Positions 1 to 8,306 of a stretch of 55,761 nucleotides of DNA are shown here, in pieces. Below the pieces are notes generated by a model that searched no databases, was not told the DNA's origin, and saw nothing but the letters and a program-made list of their open reading frames with translations. A program made the translations under genes and the position numbers. This DNA is from Candidatus Lachnoclostridium pullistercoris (GTDB lineage Bacteria; Bacillota; Clostridia; Lachnospirales; Lachnospiraceae): contig DWWL01000059.1 of NCBI GenBank assembly GCA_019119775.1, forward strand, positions 1-55,761, written 5' to 3'. Position 1 is the first letter of the stretch, and each line of letters starts with the position of its first letter.

Positions 1-138
1 TACCTTTTTCTGACTATTCAGTAGAAGATACTATGACTGTCATACACCTTTGGCTCTGTTTTATGAGGTAAACATTTAAAGAAAAGCCTGAAAAATCAAT
101 GATTTAGGGCTTGACATTATAGGAAGGAAACTTCGTTC
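1..138. other. intergenic, no gene seen
   Basis: No convincing coding sequence or RNA gene was seen. A TTGACA hexamer lies near position 112, but no -10 box follows at 16-18 bases. The stretch leads into the structured repeat that begins near 139. Confidence 0.5.
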
Positions 139-240
139 CCTGTTATACAAAAATGCTCCGCGGAGACCGCTGCGGCGAAAAGGAAAATGTCGCTTTCGCG
201 CCCCGCCGCAGGCGGAGAATTCTGCGGAGCAGGATTCTTT
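139..240 (+). repeat. dispersed structured repeat, copy 1
   Basis: This stretch of about 100 bases matches, in opposite orientation, the segment at 18480-18585. Outer arms TGCTCCGC (about 154-161) and GCGGAGCA (about 224-231) are complementary. Inner arms CTGCGGCG (about 170) and CGCCGCAG (about 203) also pair, so the element folds into a long interrupted hairpin. It ends next to a broken gene. It could be a MITE/REP-like element or a structured RNA; no transposase is nearby. Confidence 0.7.
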
Positions 241-287
241 CCTGTAGAAGACTTCCTTCTGCTTCCACCATCAGGGAACCAAATTCA

Positions 288-872
288 TCATATATTCAAT
301 CTCCCAACCGATCCAGCATTTCCTGTATACCGGCTTGTTTGGGACATATCTGTGGAGTATGCAGTGTGGTCATATTTCTCCACCGCATCCACAGATTCCT
401 TTCTGCCAAAGTCGGTGTTATGATCCAGATCAGCCAGCTTGACCCGCCGGGCGATGGGATTCTTCCGAAGGCGGGCAATATACGCAAGGTAATCCTCCTG
501 AGGCCTGCGGGTCAGCAGCCCCACTGCTTCCACCGCGTCGTGAAGCAATGCGGTGCAGATTTCAGCCTCCGTCTCCATCCGTTTCGCCAGATGCAGCGGA
601 TGGATCACATATGGCAGACCGTTCTTATCCAGCGTCAGCTTCACTGCCTAGTCCAACCGGCCGTGCACCAGCTCATTCGCCGCCGAATCCGTGTGGAACC
701 AGACCTGACGGACCGCTTTCTCCAGGCGGTAATCTCTCCCGGGATGCTCCTGAACGATGCGGTAGATCATCTGAGCCAGCATACAGGAGCTGGCCCAGGC
801 CACGAGATGTCCGTGAGTCAGGGCGGCATCACAAACAGCCATTTTATATACCCCAATATCTCCGTCGCTCAA
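288..872 (-). pseudogene. degraded HD-domain phosphohydrolase (RelA/SpoT-like HD)
   Basis: One minus-strand frame reads from 872 to 288, interrupted by a TAG at 648-650. The part after the stop carries recognisable HD-hydrolase sequence: DKNGLPYVIHPLHLA, then TALLHDAVE with the HD pair, then NPIARRVKLADLDHNT. Intact relatives have roughly 25 more residues between the HD motif and the LLTR segment, so there is also an internal in-frame deletion. The C-terminus after VEKY does not look native. The upstream 74-residue part (652-872) is not a family I recognise and could be the original N-terminal domain or a separate small gene. A GTG at 644 could restart translation, but the deletion makes function unlikely. 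The family hydrolyses phosphate esters such as (p)ppGpp-like nucleotides. Confidence 0.65.
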
Positions 873-1033
873 CGCCTTTTTTTGAGGATACCATCAAGCC
901 GTAGAGTTCCGCCCGCATGACTGACCCGCAGCCTTTGTGTTGTTCAGCGGAAAGATCACGGAACCGCCCTTCGGGCTGCTATGATACCTCAAAAGCCAGA
1001 CGAAGAAAAGAAATTTATTCTTCTCCCCTTTCT

Positions 1034-1064
1034 CCACGGGAAATTCATATTTCCGTGGTATACT
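1034..1064 (+). promoter_or_regulatory. promoter with inverted repeat for the two-component/ABC operon
   Basis: A TATACT -10 box lies at 1059-1064, 17 bases before the regulator's ATG. Directly before it are the arms CCACGGGAAAT (1034-1044) and ATTTCCGTGG (1049-1058), an almost perfect inverted repeat covering the -35 to -10 spacer. No good -35 hexamer is visible. This is what a promoter that needs an activator, or is blocked by a repressor, would look like. The response regulator downstream is the obvious candidate to bind it. Confidence 0.45.
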
Positions 1065-1081
1065 GCAGTCGGTGATCGACA

Positions 1082-1750
1082 ATGAAACAAATTTTAATCG
1101 CAGAGGACGACCCGGATATCCGGGAACTTTTATATGCCTATTTAAAGGACGCCGGCTACCTTCCCGCCGCCGCTGAGGACGGTGTGGAGGCGCTGAACCT
1201 TTTTCACACCCGGTCTTTTGACCTGGTTCTCCTGGACCTGATGCTTCCGAAAATCGACGGTTTCGGCGTGTGTGAGCTGATCCGGCGGCAGTCCCAGGTC
1301 CCAATCCTCATGGTTACGGCTCTGGACGGGGAGGAGGAGCAGCTGCGGGGATTTGCCATGGATATCGACGACTATGTGACAAAGCCTTTTTCCATGCCTG
1401 TTCTGCTGGAAAAAATCCGGGTGATCCTGCGCCGGAGTGCCGGGGCCGAAAAGGAGCGCACGCTGCGGTACCGGGATCTGATCCTGAACCCGGATACCAG
1501 GGAAGTGCTTTTAAACGGTTCTCCCCTGGAGCTGACAGCCCGGGAGTTTGACCTGCTCTTTGCTCTTCTCTCCGCGCCCGGCCGGGTATTTACCAGGGAG
1601 GCGCTCCTCTCCCGCCTGTGGGGCTATGACTTCTACGGGGACGAGCGCATTGTGGACAGCCACATCAAAAACCTGCGCCGCAAGCTGGAGCGGGACTATA
1701 TTGAAACAGTAAGGGGGCTGGGCTATCGTGCTGCAAAAAATATTCCGTGA
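1082..1750 (+). CDS. OmpR/PhoB-family response regulator
   Basis: This 222-residue DNA-binding response regulator has a receiver domain at about residues 1-118, with acidic pocket E8/D9/D10, phospho-acceptor D52 in LVLLDLMLP, T79 and K101 (DDYVTKPF). A winged-helix DNA-binding domain follows at about 128-220, with the typical REALLSRLWGYDF and VDSHIKNLRRKL segments. Phosphorylation by the partner kinase should switch its binding to DNA, most simply at its own promoter. The next gene starts inside its end (23-base overlap), so the two are translated together. The ribosome site is weak (GGTGA), and the predicted leader is very short. Confidence 0.95.
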   Translation: MKQILIAEDDPDIRELLYAYLKDAGYLPAAAEDGVEALNLFHTRSFDLVLLDLMLPKIDGFGVCELIRRQSQVPILMVTALDGEEEQLRGFAMDIDDYVTKPFSMPVLLEKIRVILRRSAGAEKERTLRYRDLILNPDTREVLLNGSPLELTAREFDLLFALLSAPGRVFTREALLSRLWGYDFYGDERIVDSHIKNLRRKLERDYIETVRGLGYRAAKNIP

Positions 1751-3242
1751 ACATCTCTCTGTCAGGATGTTCCTCCTCATCTTTCTCACACTTCTCGCTG
1801 CCGGGGCCGTCACATTCGGCCTGACCGCCTGGTCGGTCCCCGGGGCCTACACCGCCGTGGCCTGGGATGATCTGCAGAAGCAGGCCGCCGTCCTGGTCCG
1901 GGAGCTGGAGGAGACGCCCCGCAGCCAGTCCGGCCCTCTCATCGACGGCTTCATCCGCTCCTCCCGCTGTGACGTCTTCCTGCTGACCGCGGAAGGAATC
2001 CCCGCCCACACCGGCTCGGCTCTGGCCGGCGGTGCTCTCCCGGAGGACGGCAGCATCACAGTCACCGCCTCGGAGGACGAAAACGGGATCTGCTCTTCCA
2101 TAGGCCTTCCCCTCTCCGCGCTCTCCGGCCCTTCCGCCGTCACTTCCCTTCATTCCTACGGGATCCTGGCCGGCGTGACCTTCGCCGGGGAGGATAGTCC
2201 CTGTATTCTTTACGCCTTTCCCCATGGAGGCGGGGAATATCTGGCTCTCCGGGCTCTGATCCGCATGGCTCCCAGTCTTTTGGCCGTGCTCCTTATCTTC
2301 TCCCTCTTCTGCGCCCTGGTCTGCTCCCGGTATATTTCCCGCCCCATCATCCGCCTCAGCCGCATCGCCGAGCGGATGGCCGGACTGGACTTTAAACAGG
2401 AATGTCAGAGCAGGCGGCGGGACGAGATCGGCGTCCTTGGGCGCAGCCTGGACCAGATGGCCGGGCGTCTTCTGGATGCTCTTACCCGGCTGGAAAACGC
2501 CAACCGCTCCCTGCAGGCGGAGGTGGACCGGGAGCGCGCCCTGGACCGGGAGCGAACGTCATTTTTCTCCGCCGCCTCCCACGAGCTGAAAACACCGGTG
2601 ACAATCCTCAAAGGCCAGCTTTCCGGAATGCTGGACGGCATCGGCGTGTACCGGGACAGGGACAGATACCTGCTCCGCTCCCTGCAGGTGACTGAGCGGA
2701 TGGAGCGGCTGGTACGGGAAATGCTCTCCATCTCCCGCATGAGTGCCGGGGAAACTGCCGTCCGGCGGGAAAAATTCTGTCTGACGGAGCTGATCCGTCA
2801 GCTCCTCTCCCAGGACCGGGAACTGACCGCCCTGCGCGGACAGACGCTGGACGCCTGTCTCTGCCCTGATATTTTCGTGGACGGGGACCGGGCCCTTATC
2901 TCCAGAGCTATGGAAAACCTTCTCTCCAACGCCATCCTCCATTCCCCATCCGGCGCCCATATCCAGGTCGCCTGCGCCATGGACGGGGACTGTCCGCAGG
3001 TCATGGTCACAAATTCCGGAGCTCATATTGCAGACCAGGCCATGCCCCATCTGTTTGAAGCCTTTTACCGCGCGGAAGCCTCCCGCAGCCGCAGCACCGG
3101 CGGAAGCGGTCTGGGACTTTACCTGACCAAAATGATCCTGGACCGCCATGGGGCTGTCTGCACCATCGAAAATACGGAGGACGGAGTGCGGGCGGCCGTC
3201 CATTTTCCCCCATCCTCCCATCTCCACACAAAACACACATGA
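1728..3242 (+). CDS. membrane sensor histidine kinase
   Basis: This 504-residue sensor kinase starts at a GTG after GGGGGCTGGG. It has a membrane segment at about residues 13-35, an extracellular sensor region of about 140 residues, a second membrane segment at about 178-200, a HAMP linker, a HisKA helix with H285 in ASHELKTP, and a HATPase domain with an N-box (NLLSNAILHS) and a glycine box (GGSGLGLYLT). It should autophosphorylate H285 and pass the phosphate to D52 of the preceding regulator. The extracellular part matches no domain I can name, so the signal is unknown. The ABC genes that follow suggest a cell-envelope or peptide signal. Confidence 0.93.
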   Translation: MLQKIFREHLSVRMFLLIFLTLLAAGAVTFGLTAWSVPGAYTAVAWDDLQKQAAVLVRELEETPRSQSGPLIDGFIRSSRCDVFLLTAEGIPAHTGSALAGGALPEDGSITVTASEDENGICSSIGLPLSALSGPSAVTSLHSYGILAGVTFAGEDSPCILYAFPHGGGEYLALRALIRMAPSLLAVLLIFSLFCALVCSRYISRPIIRLSRIAERMAGLDFKQECQSRRRDEIGVLGRSLDQMAGRLLDALTRLENANRSLQAEVDRERALDRERTSFFSAASHELKTPVTILKGQLSGMLDGIGVYRDRDRYLLRSLQVTERMERLVREMLSISRMSAGETAVRREKFCLTELIRQLLSQDRELTALRGQTLDACLCPDIFVDGDRALISRAMENLLSNAILHSPSGAHIQVACAMDGDCPQVMVTNSGAHIADQAMPHLFEAFYRAEASRSRSTGGSGLGLYLTKMILDRHGAVCTIENTEDGVRAAVHFPPSSHLHTKHT

Positions 3243-3310
3243 TCTTCAAATCTGCTCCACAAAGCTCTGGTATCCTTTCCGTATCTCACAGGAAAGGATA
3301 TCAGAATCTT

Positions 3311-4114
3311 ATGGAAATCACCATGAAACACGTCAGTCTGACTTATCCCGGCGGCCGGAAGGCGCTTCAGGATCTCTCCCTGACCCTGCGCTCTCCCGGC
3401 CTGACCGGCCTTCTCGGCCCGAACGGAGCCGGAAAATCCACATTGATCAAACTGCTGTCGGCAGCCCTCGCCCCGGACAGCGGAACCATACTGGCCGACG
3501 GCAGGCCGCTGCCGGAACAGGGAGACTATTTAAAGTCCCGTCTGGGCTGTCTGCCCCAGGAATTCGGCCTTTTTGACGAGCTCACCGTTTTCCAGTTTCT
3601 GGACTATATGGCCGCCCTGAAGGGCCTTCCCTGCCGGAAAACGGCTGTACAGAAAGCCATTGCCGCCGTAAGGCTGGGGGAGAGGGCGAGATCCCGGATT
3701 TCCACCCTCTCCGGCGGTCAGCGCCAGCGGGTGGGCATCGCCCAGGCACTGTTAGGGGAGCCGCCGTTTCTGATCTTTGACGAACCCACCGTTGGCCTGG
3801 ACCCGGAGGAACGGCTCCAGTTTAGAAACCAGTTTGCCCGCCTGGCTAAAGACCGGCTGGTGCTCCTCTCCACCCACATCATTGAGGACGTGCAGGCAGT
3901 CTGCAGCCGTCTCATCATCCTCAGAGAAGGAAAGATCCTGTTCTCCGGCACTCCCGACGGGCTGATCCAAACGGTCTTCGAAAGCGGCATTCCATTTCCG
4001 AAGGCAGAAAAAGAGCCGGGCGCAGAGAGGATTTTTCCGGCGGCACCCACGCTGGAAGAAGCCTATCTCCGCCTGATCTCCGGAAAGGAGGGCAGACAGC
4101 CATGTCGGCTCTGA
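3311..4114 (+). CDS. ABC transporter ATP-binding protein
   Basis: This 267-residue ATPase subunit has every core motif: Walker A GPNGAGKST, Q-loop in LPQEFGLF, signature LSGGQRQRVG, Walker B FLIFDEPTVGLD and the switch histidine in LLSTHIIED. The start at 3311 was chosen because AGGAAAGG precedes it; an upstream in-frame ATG at 3239 lacks a ribosome site and would add 24 unconserved residues. It should energise export by the two membrane proteins encoded next. Its stop lies inside the following gene (13-base overlap), which points to translational coupling. The family fits drug, bacteriocin or lipid exporters of the type often controlled by an adjacent two-component system. Confidence 0.93.
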   Translation: MEITMKHVSLTYPGGRKALQDLSLTLRSPGLTGLLGPNGAGKSTLIKLLSAALAPDSGTILADGRPLPEQGDYLKSRLGCLPQEFGLFDELTVFQFLDYMAALKGLPCRKTAVQKAIAAVRLGERARSRISTLSGGQRQRVGIAQALLGEPPFLIFDEPTVGLDPEERLQFRNQFARLAKDRLVLLSTHIIEDVQAVCSRLIILREGKILFSGTPDGLIQTVFESGIPFPKAEKEPGAERIFPAAPTLEEAYLRLISGKEGRQPCRL

Positions 4115-6255
4115 TTTTTCTTGAATGGAAGCGGCTCCTCTCCCGCCCCTCCGCCCGGCTGATCCTCTTTCTCACCATCTTCTCCCCAGCAGCCGGACTT
4201 TTTCTCTTTCGTCCGTCTGCAGCGGACACCATGTCCTCCGTTTTCCTGGCCAACCCCGCCCTGGCCGGGGGAGCTGCAGGAGGCATTCTCTTCGGCCTTC
4301 TTTCCATCAGCGAGCTGGACAGGGGAAAACGTTCCGGCACGGACGTCCTTGTCTGGACAGCAGTTTCTCCCTATACCATGGCCGCCGTCCGCCTGTGGGC
4401 ACTGCTCTCTGCCGCCCTGGCTGCCTTTGTCCTTACCGCTGCGCTCTGGATTCCCGCCGGCCGGATCCTTGCCGGCTCTGTGTTTGATGTCCTGGACGCA
4501 TTTTGGGCCTATTTCATTTTTATGGGACTCGCTCTTCCTCTGGCCATCCTGGCGGCAGTTTCCGCCTTTCAGTTTACCGGCCGGGCCGATCTGTCCCTGG
4601 CGCTCTTTGGCGCCTTTGCCATTTTGAGCCTAACCCTCTGGTCCGGAAACTGGCAGCTCTGCTGGCTGAACCCCTGCGTCTGGGCTCTGTCCGACGATTT
4701 TTCCAATTTCCGTATTTTCCGCTCCGCCGCCTACATGCGCCTGACCTGGGCTGCCGGGCTCAGCGGACTGTGGATCCTCTCCCGTCCTGCTGTCCGCAGG
4801 AGAAAAAAGCGGGCCGCCGCGCTCTTTTTGCTCCTGACATTTTTCCTCGCCTGGACCTTCCAGCCCTTTACAGACCACAGCGATCCGGACCAGAGCGTTT
4901 CCTCCTTCGACCAGATTCCCCCTGCGGACGGGATCTCCTGCGTCCGCCGGTCAGTCCGTCTTTTTCCCGATCTGAGGGCGGGGACCGTAAGGGGCACCGC
5001 GGTCTACCACTTTCTAAACACCTCGGGGAAACCTCAGTCCGCGGCCTTCGGCATCAATCCCGGCTACCGGATCTGCTCCGCCTCTGCCGGCGGGACGGCT
5101 GTTCCTTTTTCCTTTGACGGCCGCCAGGAATTCAACGAAGCTCTGCTGGAAGTCACGCTCCCCACCGGCAGCGAGACGGAACTGGTGCTGGAATACGGTG
5201 GATTTCCAAGGGAAGACCGCTCCCTCTCCGCTATGCAGGGATCCGCGGAAATCAGCGAAGAATACCTCTATCTGCCCAACGCCGACCTGGCTCCCCGTCT
5301 GTTGAACGTAAGACCGGCCGGCGAGACCATTCCCGCCGTCACTGAGATCACTCTGCCATCTCACATGACCGTCATCCCCTTCGGCCCCTCCCACGCGGAG
5401 ATCACCGCCGAGAACGAGGACGGGACGCTCACCTGGCGCTACGAAAGCGAAGGGACAGGCGGAATCTGCTACGCAGGCGACTATGTGCGCCAGGATATTG
5501 AGGCGGATGGAATCACTGTGGAATTTTATTATGGGCGAAAACACCAGGACGTCATGGAAGAAGCCGGGGCAGCAGAAGCTATTCAGGCCGTCATCCGCTA
5601 CTGCACAGAGCACTACGGTCCGCCGTTCTGTCTTTCCGGCCGAACGCTCAAGCTGATCCAGAGCCGCACCAGCGGCGGAGGCTACGCCACGGACGGCGCC
5701 AGCCTGCTGGACGAGGCGGATTTTACCGCCGCAAACTTAAAAAACAGCGCCAAAGGCGCTGCTCCCGGGGAAGTGATGATCCACGAGCTGGTCCACCAGT
5801 GGTGGGGCTTAACTCAGATGTTTGACTCTTCTGATCCGGCAGATCCCTGGTCGGCGGAAGGACTGACTGTCTACACCACCTACCGCATTGTAAAGGAACT
5901 GTATGGTGAGGAATACGCGGACACCCACTATACAGATCAGTGGATCCGGGAAACAAACGACTATTACCTGAATTTTTACGTCCGCAGGCCGGAATATTTC
6001 AGCCGGCTGCCGAAAAAAAAGCAGCTGGACATCACCAACCGCTTCTCCCGCGTGCGCCAATACTGTGAAATGCCGCTGAAAATCCGAAAGGCTGAGCAGC
6101 TGGCCGGCGGGGAGGAAAATATGGACCGAATTCTGCGCGGCCTGTTCAGCCGGGAGATCGACCCTTTCCATCCATTCCTGACCTGGGAAACTTTTTTAAA
6201 CGCCTGCGGGCTGACAGAGGAGGATTTAAATCTTGATCACGATTTTTCGATATGA
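4102..6255 (+). CDS. ABC permease fused to M1-like zinc metallopeptidase domain
   Basis: This 717-residue protein joins two modules. The first ~260 residues form about six to seven hydrophobic segments typical of an ABC-2 permease. After a polar linker, residues ~270-717 form a predicted extracellular region resembling M1 (gluzincin) aminopeptidases. The zinc motif HELVHQWWG gives H561, E562 and H565, with E586 in WSAEGLTVY as the likely third ligand. E586 lies 20 residues after H565 instead of the usual 18, and the exopeptidase motif GxMEN is replaced by a glycine-rich SGGGYATDG, so classical aminopeptidase activity is doubtful. The start follows GGAGG. Permease/M1 fusions are known; the substrate is not. 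A role trimming or sensing exported peptides is inference. Confidence 0.85.
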   Translation: MSALIFLEWKRLLSRPSARLILFLTIFSPAAGLFLFRPSAADTMSSVFLANPALAGGAAGGILFGLLSISELDRGKRSGTDVLVWTAVSPYTMAAVRLWALLSAALAAFVLTAALWIPAGRILAGSVFDVLDAFWAYFIFMGLALPLAILAAVSAFQFTGRADLSLALFGAFAILSLTLWSGNWQLCWLNPCVWALSDDFSNFRIFRSAAYMRLTWAAGLSGLWILSRPAVRRRKKRAAALFLLLTFFLAWTFQPFTDHSDPDQSVSSFDQIPPADGISCVRRSVRLFPDLRAGTVRGTAVYHFLNTSGKPQSAAFGINPGYRICSASAGGTAVPFSFDGRQEFNEALLEVTLPTGSETELVLEYGGFPREDRSLSAMQGSAEISEEYLYLPNADLAPRLLNVRPAGETIPAVTEITLPSHMTVIPFGPSHAEITAENEDGTLTWRYESEGTGGICYAGDYVRQDIEADGITVEFYYGRKHQDVMEEAGAAEAIQAVIRYCTEHYGPPFCLSGRTLKLIQSRTSGGGYATDGASLLDEADFTAANLKNSAKGAAPGEVMIHELVHQWWGLTQMFDSSDPADPWSAEGLTVYTTYRIVKELYGEEYADTHYTDQWIRETNDYYLNFYVRRPEYFSRLPKKKQLDITNRFSRVRQYCEMPLKIRKAEQLAGGEENMDRILRGLFSREIDPFHPFLTWETFLNACGLTEEDLNLDHDFSI

Positions 6256-7009
6256 ATGCAGAAGACTGACTGGAAACCGTTTTTTCTTTGGAATGGCAGC
6301 GATCCTGCTGTTTTTCGGACAGCAGACCTTTGAGCGGGTGACTCTGACCGGCGTCTCCCACACAGCTCCCTTTTCTCCCTGGAGCCTGGGAGACTTTGCC
6401 TGCCGGATGCTCCCACTTCTCTGGGCAGCTGCCCTCTCTTTCCTGACTTTTTTCACCTCTCCCCAGGCCAGACGGACTGCCGTTCTCACCGCCTGCTGCC
6501 CCGTCTCTCCCCGCCGCTACGCCGCCGTCCGGCTGGCCGCGGCGCTTGCCGGGACAGGGATCCTGACCATTCTCTGCCTGGCGGAAGCCGCCGCTCTCAC
6601 AGCCTGGTATTTTCACCTGTTTATCTGGGACATTGTCTGGAAAAATCTGCTTTTCCCCGCTCTCATCACCCTGGTGCCGCCCCTCATCTTTGCCCTGGGG
6701 AGCGGCTGGCGCCTGGGAAACCTCTGCCCCAGACTGCTTTTTGGCTGGATGGCCCTGCCCTTTTTCCTCCGGCTGCTCCCTCTTGCGGACAATTTTCATC
6801 TCTGGAATGGTCAGTTTTTTGCCCAGTATCCCCTGACAGCCGGCGTCCTGGACCCCGCATTTTTCATTCCAGCACCGATGGTGCTTCTCCAGCTCCTCCT
6901 GGCTGCGGGCGGGATAATCCTTGCCGGACTCTTTCCCCTGCCCGCTCTCCCGATGCGGACACGAAAGCGGACTGCTCCAAAATCCAGGGAAAAACGATCG
7001 TCTCTCTAG
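6233..7009 (+). CDS. ABC-2-type membrane protein (second permease subunit)
   Basis: This 258-residue integral membrane protein has about six hydrophobic stretches and few polar loops. It starts at TTG after GAGGAGG and overlaps the permease-peptidase gene by 23 bases. No catalytic motif is visible. By position and topology it is the second membrane subunit of the exporter encoded by the two preceding genes. The C-terminus is short and basic (RTRKRT). Its TAG stop shares the palindrome CTAG with the stop of the opposite-strand gene. No transcription terminator separates the two convergent genes. Confidence 0.82.
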   Translation: MITIFRYECRRLTGNRFFFGMAAILLFFGQQTFERVTLTGVSHTAPFSPWSLGDFACRMLPLLWAAALSFLTFFTSPQARRTAVLTACCPVSPRRYAAVRLAAALAGTGILTILCLAEAAALTAWYFHLFIWDIVWKNLLFPALITLVPPLIFALGSGWRLGNLCPRLLFGWMALPFFLRLLPLADNFHLWNGQFFAQYPLTAGVLDPAFFIPAPMVLLQLLLAAGGIILAGLFPLPALPMRTRKRTAPKSREKRSSL

Positions 7010-8250
7010 TTCACCCGTTTCCAGCGCCCAAAAAGCGTCTTTTTATAATGTTTCCGCTCCTCCATCGCCTCGGGAAGACCGGACCGGTCTAAAAATTCCA
7101 CACCCATGGCGATATCCTGGGGCATTCCCAATCCCTCGCAGTAGATCCGCCCCAGGACATAGAGACTGCGGGGCTCATCCTTTGTCTCCCAGGCCATCCT
7201 GTATGCCTGCTGAAAGTCGGGTGCCGTGCCCATGCCGTCCAGATAGCAGTTGGCCATATACGGATAGTTGAAGACATCTCCCTTCTGCAGCCGCATGGCA
7301 TGGGAAAAATACTCAAAGGCTTTGGCCCGGTCCTGGGGAACTCCTCTTCCATGAAACAGGGCAATGCCCATCCCATTGTAAGCGTACGCATTATTCTCCT
7401 CTTCTATGGCTCTGGCAAAACATTCACAAGCTTTTTGATAATCTCTCTCAATTCCATCTCCCGTGTAATAGCTGCATCCAATGCGATACCAGAGGCCGGG
7501 CTGTCCTCCCTCGGCAGCCTGAAGTCTCCAGTAATGGGCCTTTTCCTTTTCTCCCGCCGCTTCCAGATCGTTGGCGTAAAAGATCTGGTGCGGCGGATAC
7601 CCCATCTCTGCCCCCAGCGGATAAATTTCAGCTGCCTTCTCCGGCTGCGGAGCCACATATCCATCATCGCCGTTTTCATAATAATGCCTCAGATTGTTCC
7701 CCGCCAGGTACATGCCGCCCTTAAACGCCCGCCAGAACCAGTCTTCGCATTTGGTGATATTTTCAGTCATGTAGGAGCAAAAGGCTTCCTGGGTGGGAAA
7801 ATCATTCCTGTTCCTGCCTTCAATGGCGAGAAAATCCCACCAGAAATAAGTATTTCCAACGGTAAACTGGCAGAAAGCGTCTCCCCCTGCCGCCTTTTCC
7901 AGTATCTGCTGGAAGGCTTCCTTTAAGGTGAGAGGAGATTTTTTCTGCCAGACAGGCGTGAGAACACCGCTGCGCTTGGCCACCAGAAGCCCCAGCGCGC
8001 TGCCCCGTTCAATGGAACGGTGAAGCAGTTTTACCGCCTGCCTGTCATCTTCCGGGAAATGATGCCCCGGCCACACATACTGATAGCCGCTCAGGCAGCG
8101 GGCCATAATACAGTCCGCATCTCCGTCCCCACGGCCGGAAGCCTCCGCCAGCAGCTGAAACCCCTCCTGCCCGCGATGAAGCCGCAGACGGTTGTCATAG
8201 TAAATGTACTGAAGAGCTGTCTCCACATCGTCACTGAAAAATTTTCCCAT
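7006..8250 (-). CDS. Sel1-repeat / TPR-like protein
   Basis: This 414-residue soluble protein has no signal peptide. Its C-terminal two thirds contain Sel1-like alpha-alpha repeats, each with a small-residue pattern such as YRIGCSYYTGDGIERDY, YNGMGIALFHGRGVPQD and YVLGRIYCEGLGMPQD. Such repeats make protein-binding solenoids. The N-terminal ~120 residues are less repetitive. The start at 8250 follows GGAGAAG. The gene lies downstream of lemA and the DUF3137 gene on the same strand, so it may share their transcript. The function is unknown; a scaffold role is a family-level guess. Confidence 0.8.
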   Translation of the reverse strand: MGKFFSDDVETALQYIYYDNRLRLHRGQEGFQLLAEASGRGDGDADCIMARCLSGYQYVWPGHHFPEDDRQAVKLLHRSIERGSALGLLVAKRSGVLTPVWQKKSPLTLKEAFQQILEKAAGGDAFCQFTVGNTYFWWDFLAIEGRNRNDFPTQEAFCSYMTENITKCEDWFWRAFKGGMYLAGNNLRHYYENGDDGYVAPQPEKAAEIYPLGAEMGYPPHQIFYANDLEAAGEKEKAHYWRLQAAEGGQPGLWYRIGCSYYTGDGIERDYQKACECFARAIEEENNAYAYNGMGIALFHGRGVPQDRAKAFEYFSHAMRLQKGDVFNYPYMANCYLDGMGTAPDFQQAYRMAWETKDEPRSLYVLGRIYCEGLGMPQDIAMGVEFLDRSGLPEAMEERKHYKKTLFGRWKRVN

Positions 8251-8306
8251 GATCTTCTCCTCTCTTTTTCATTCATCTGAAGCTTTCGCTTATTTGAAAC
8301 TTTCGC

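Noticed and set aside
112..150. TTGACA before the first repeat as a promoter
   Set aside because: No acceptable -10 box occurs at 16-18 bases, and the candidate TTATAC is about 26 bases away.
153..920. Long open frame on the plus strand across the HD pseudogene
   Set aside because: Its translation is arginine- and proline-rich with no recognisable domain. It is the complement of the minus-strand HD-family coding remnant.
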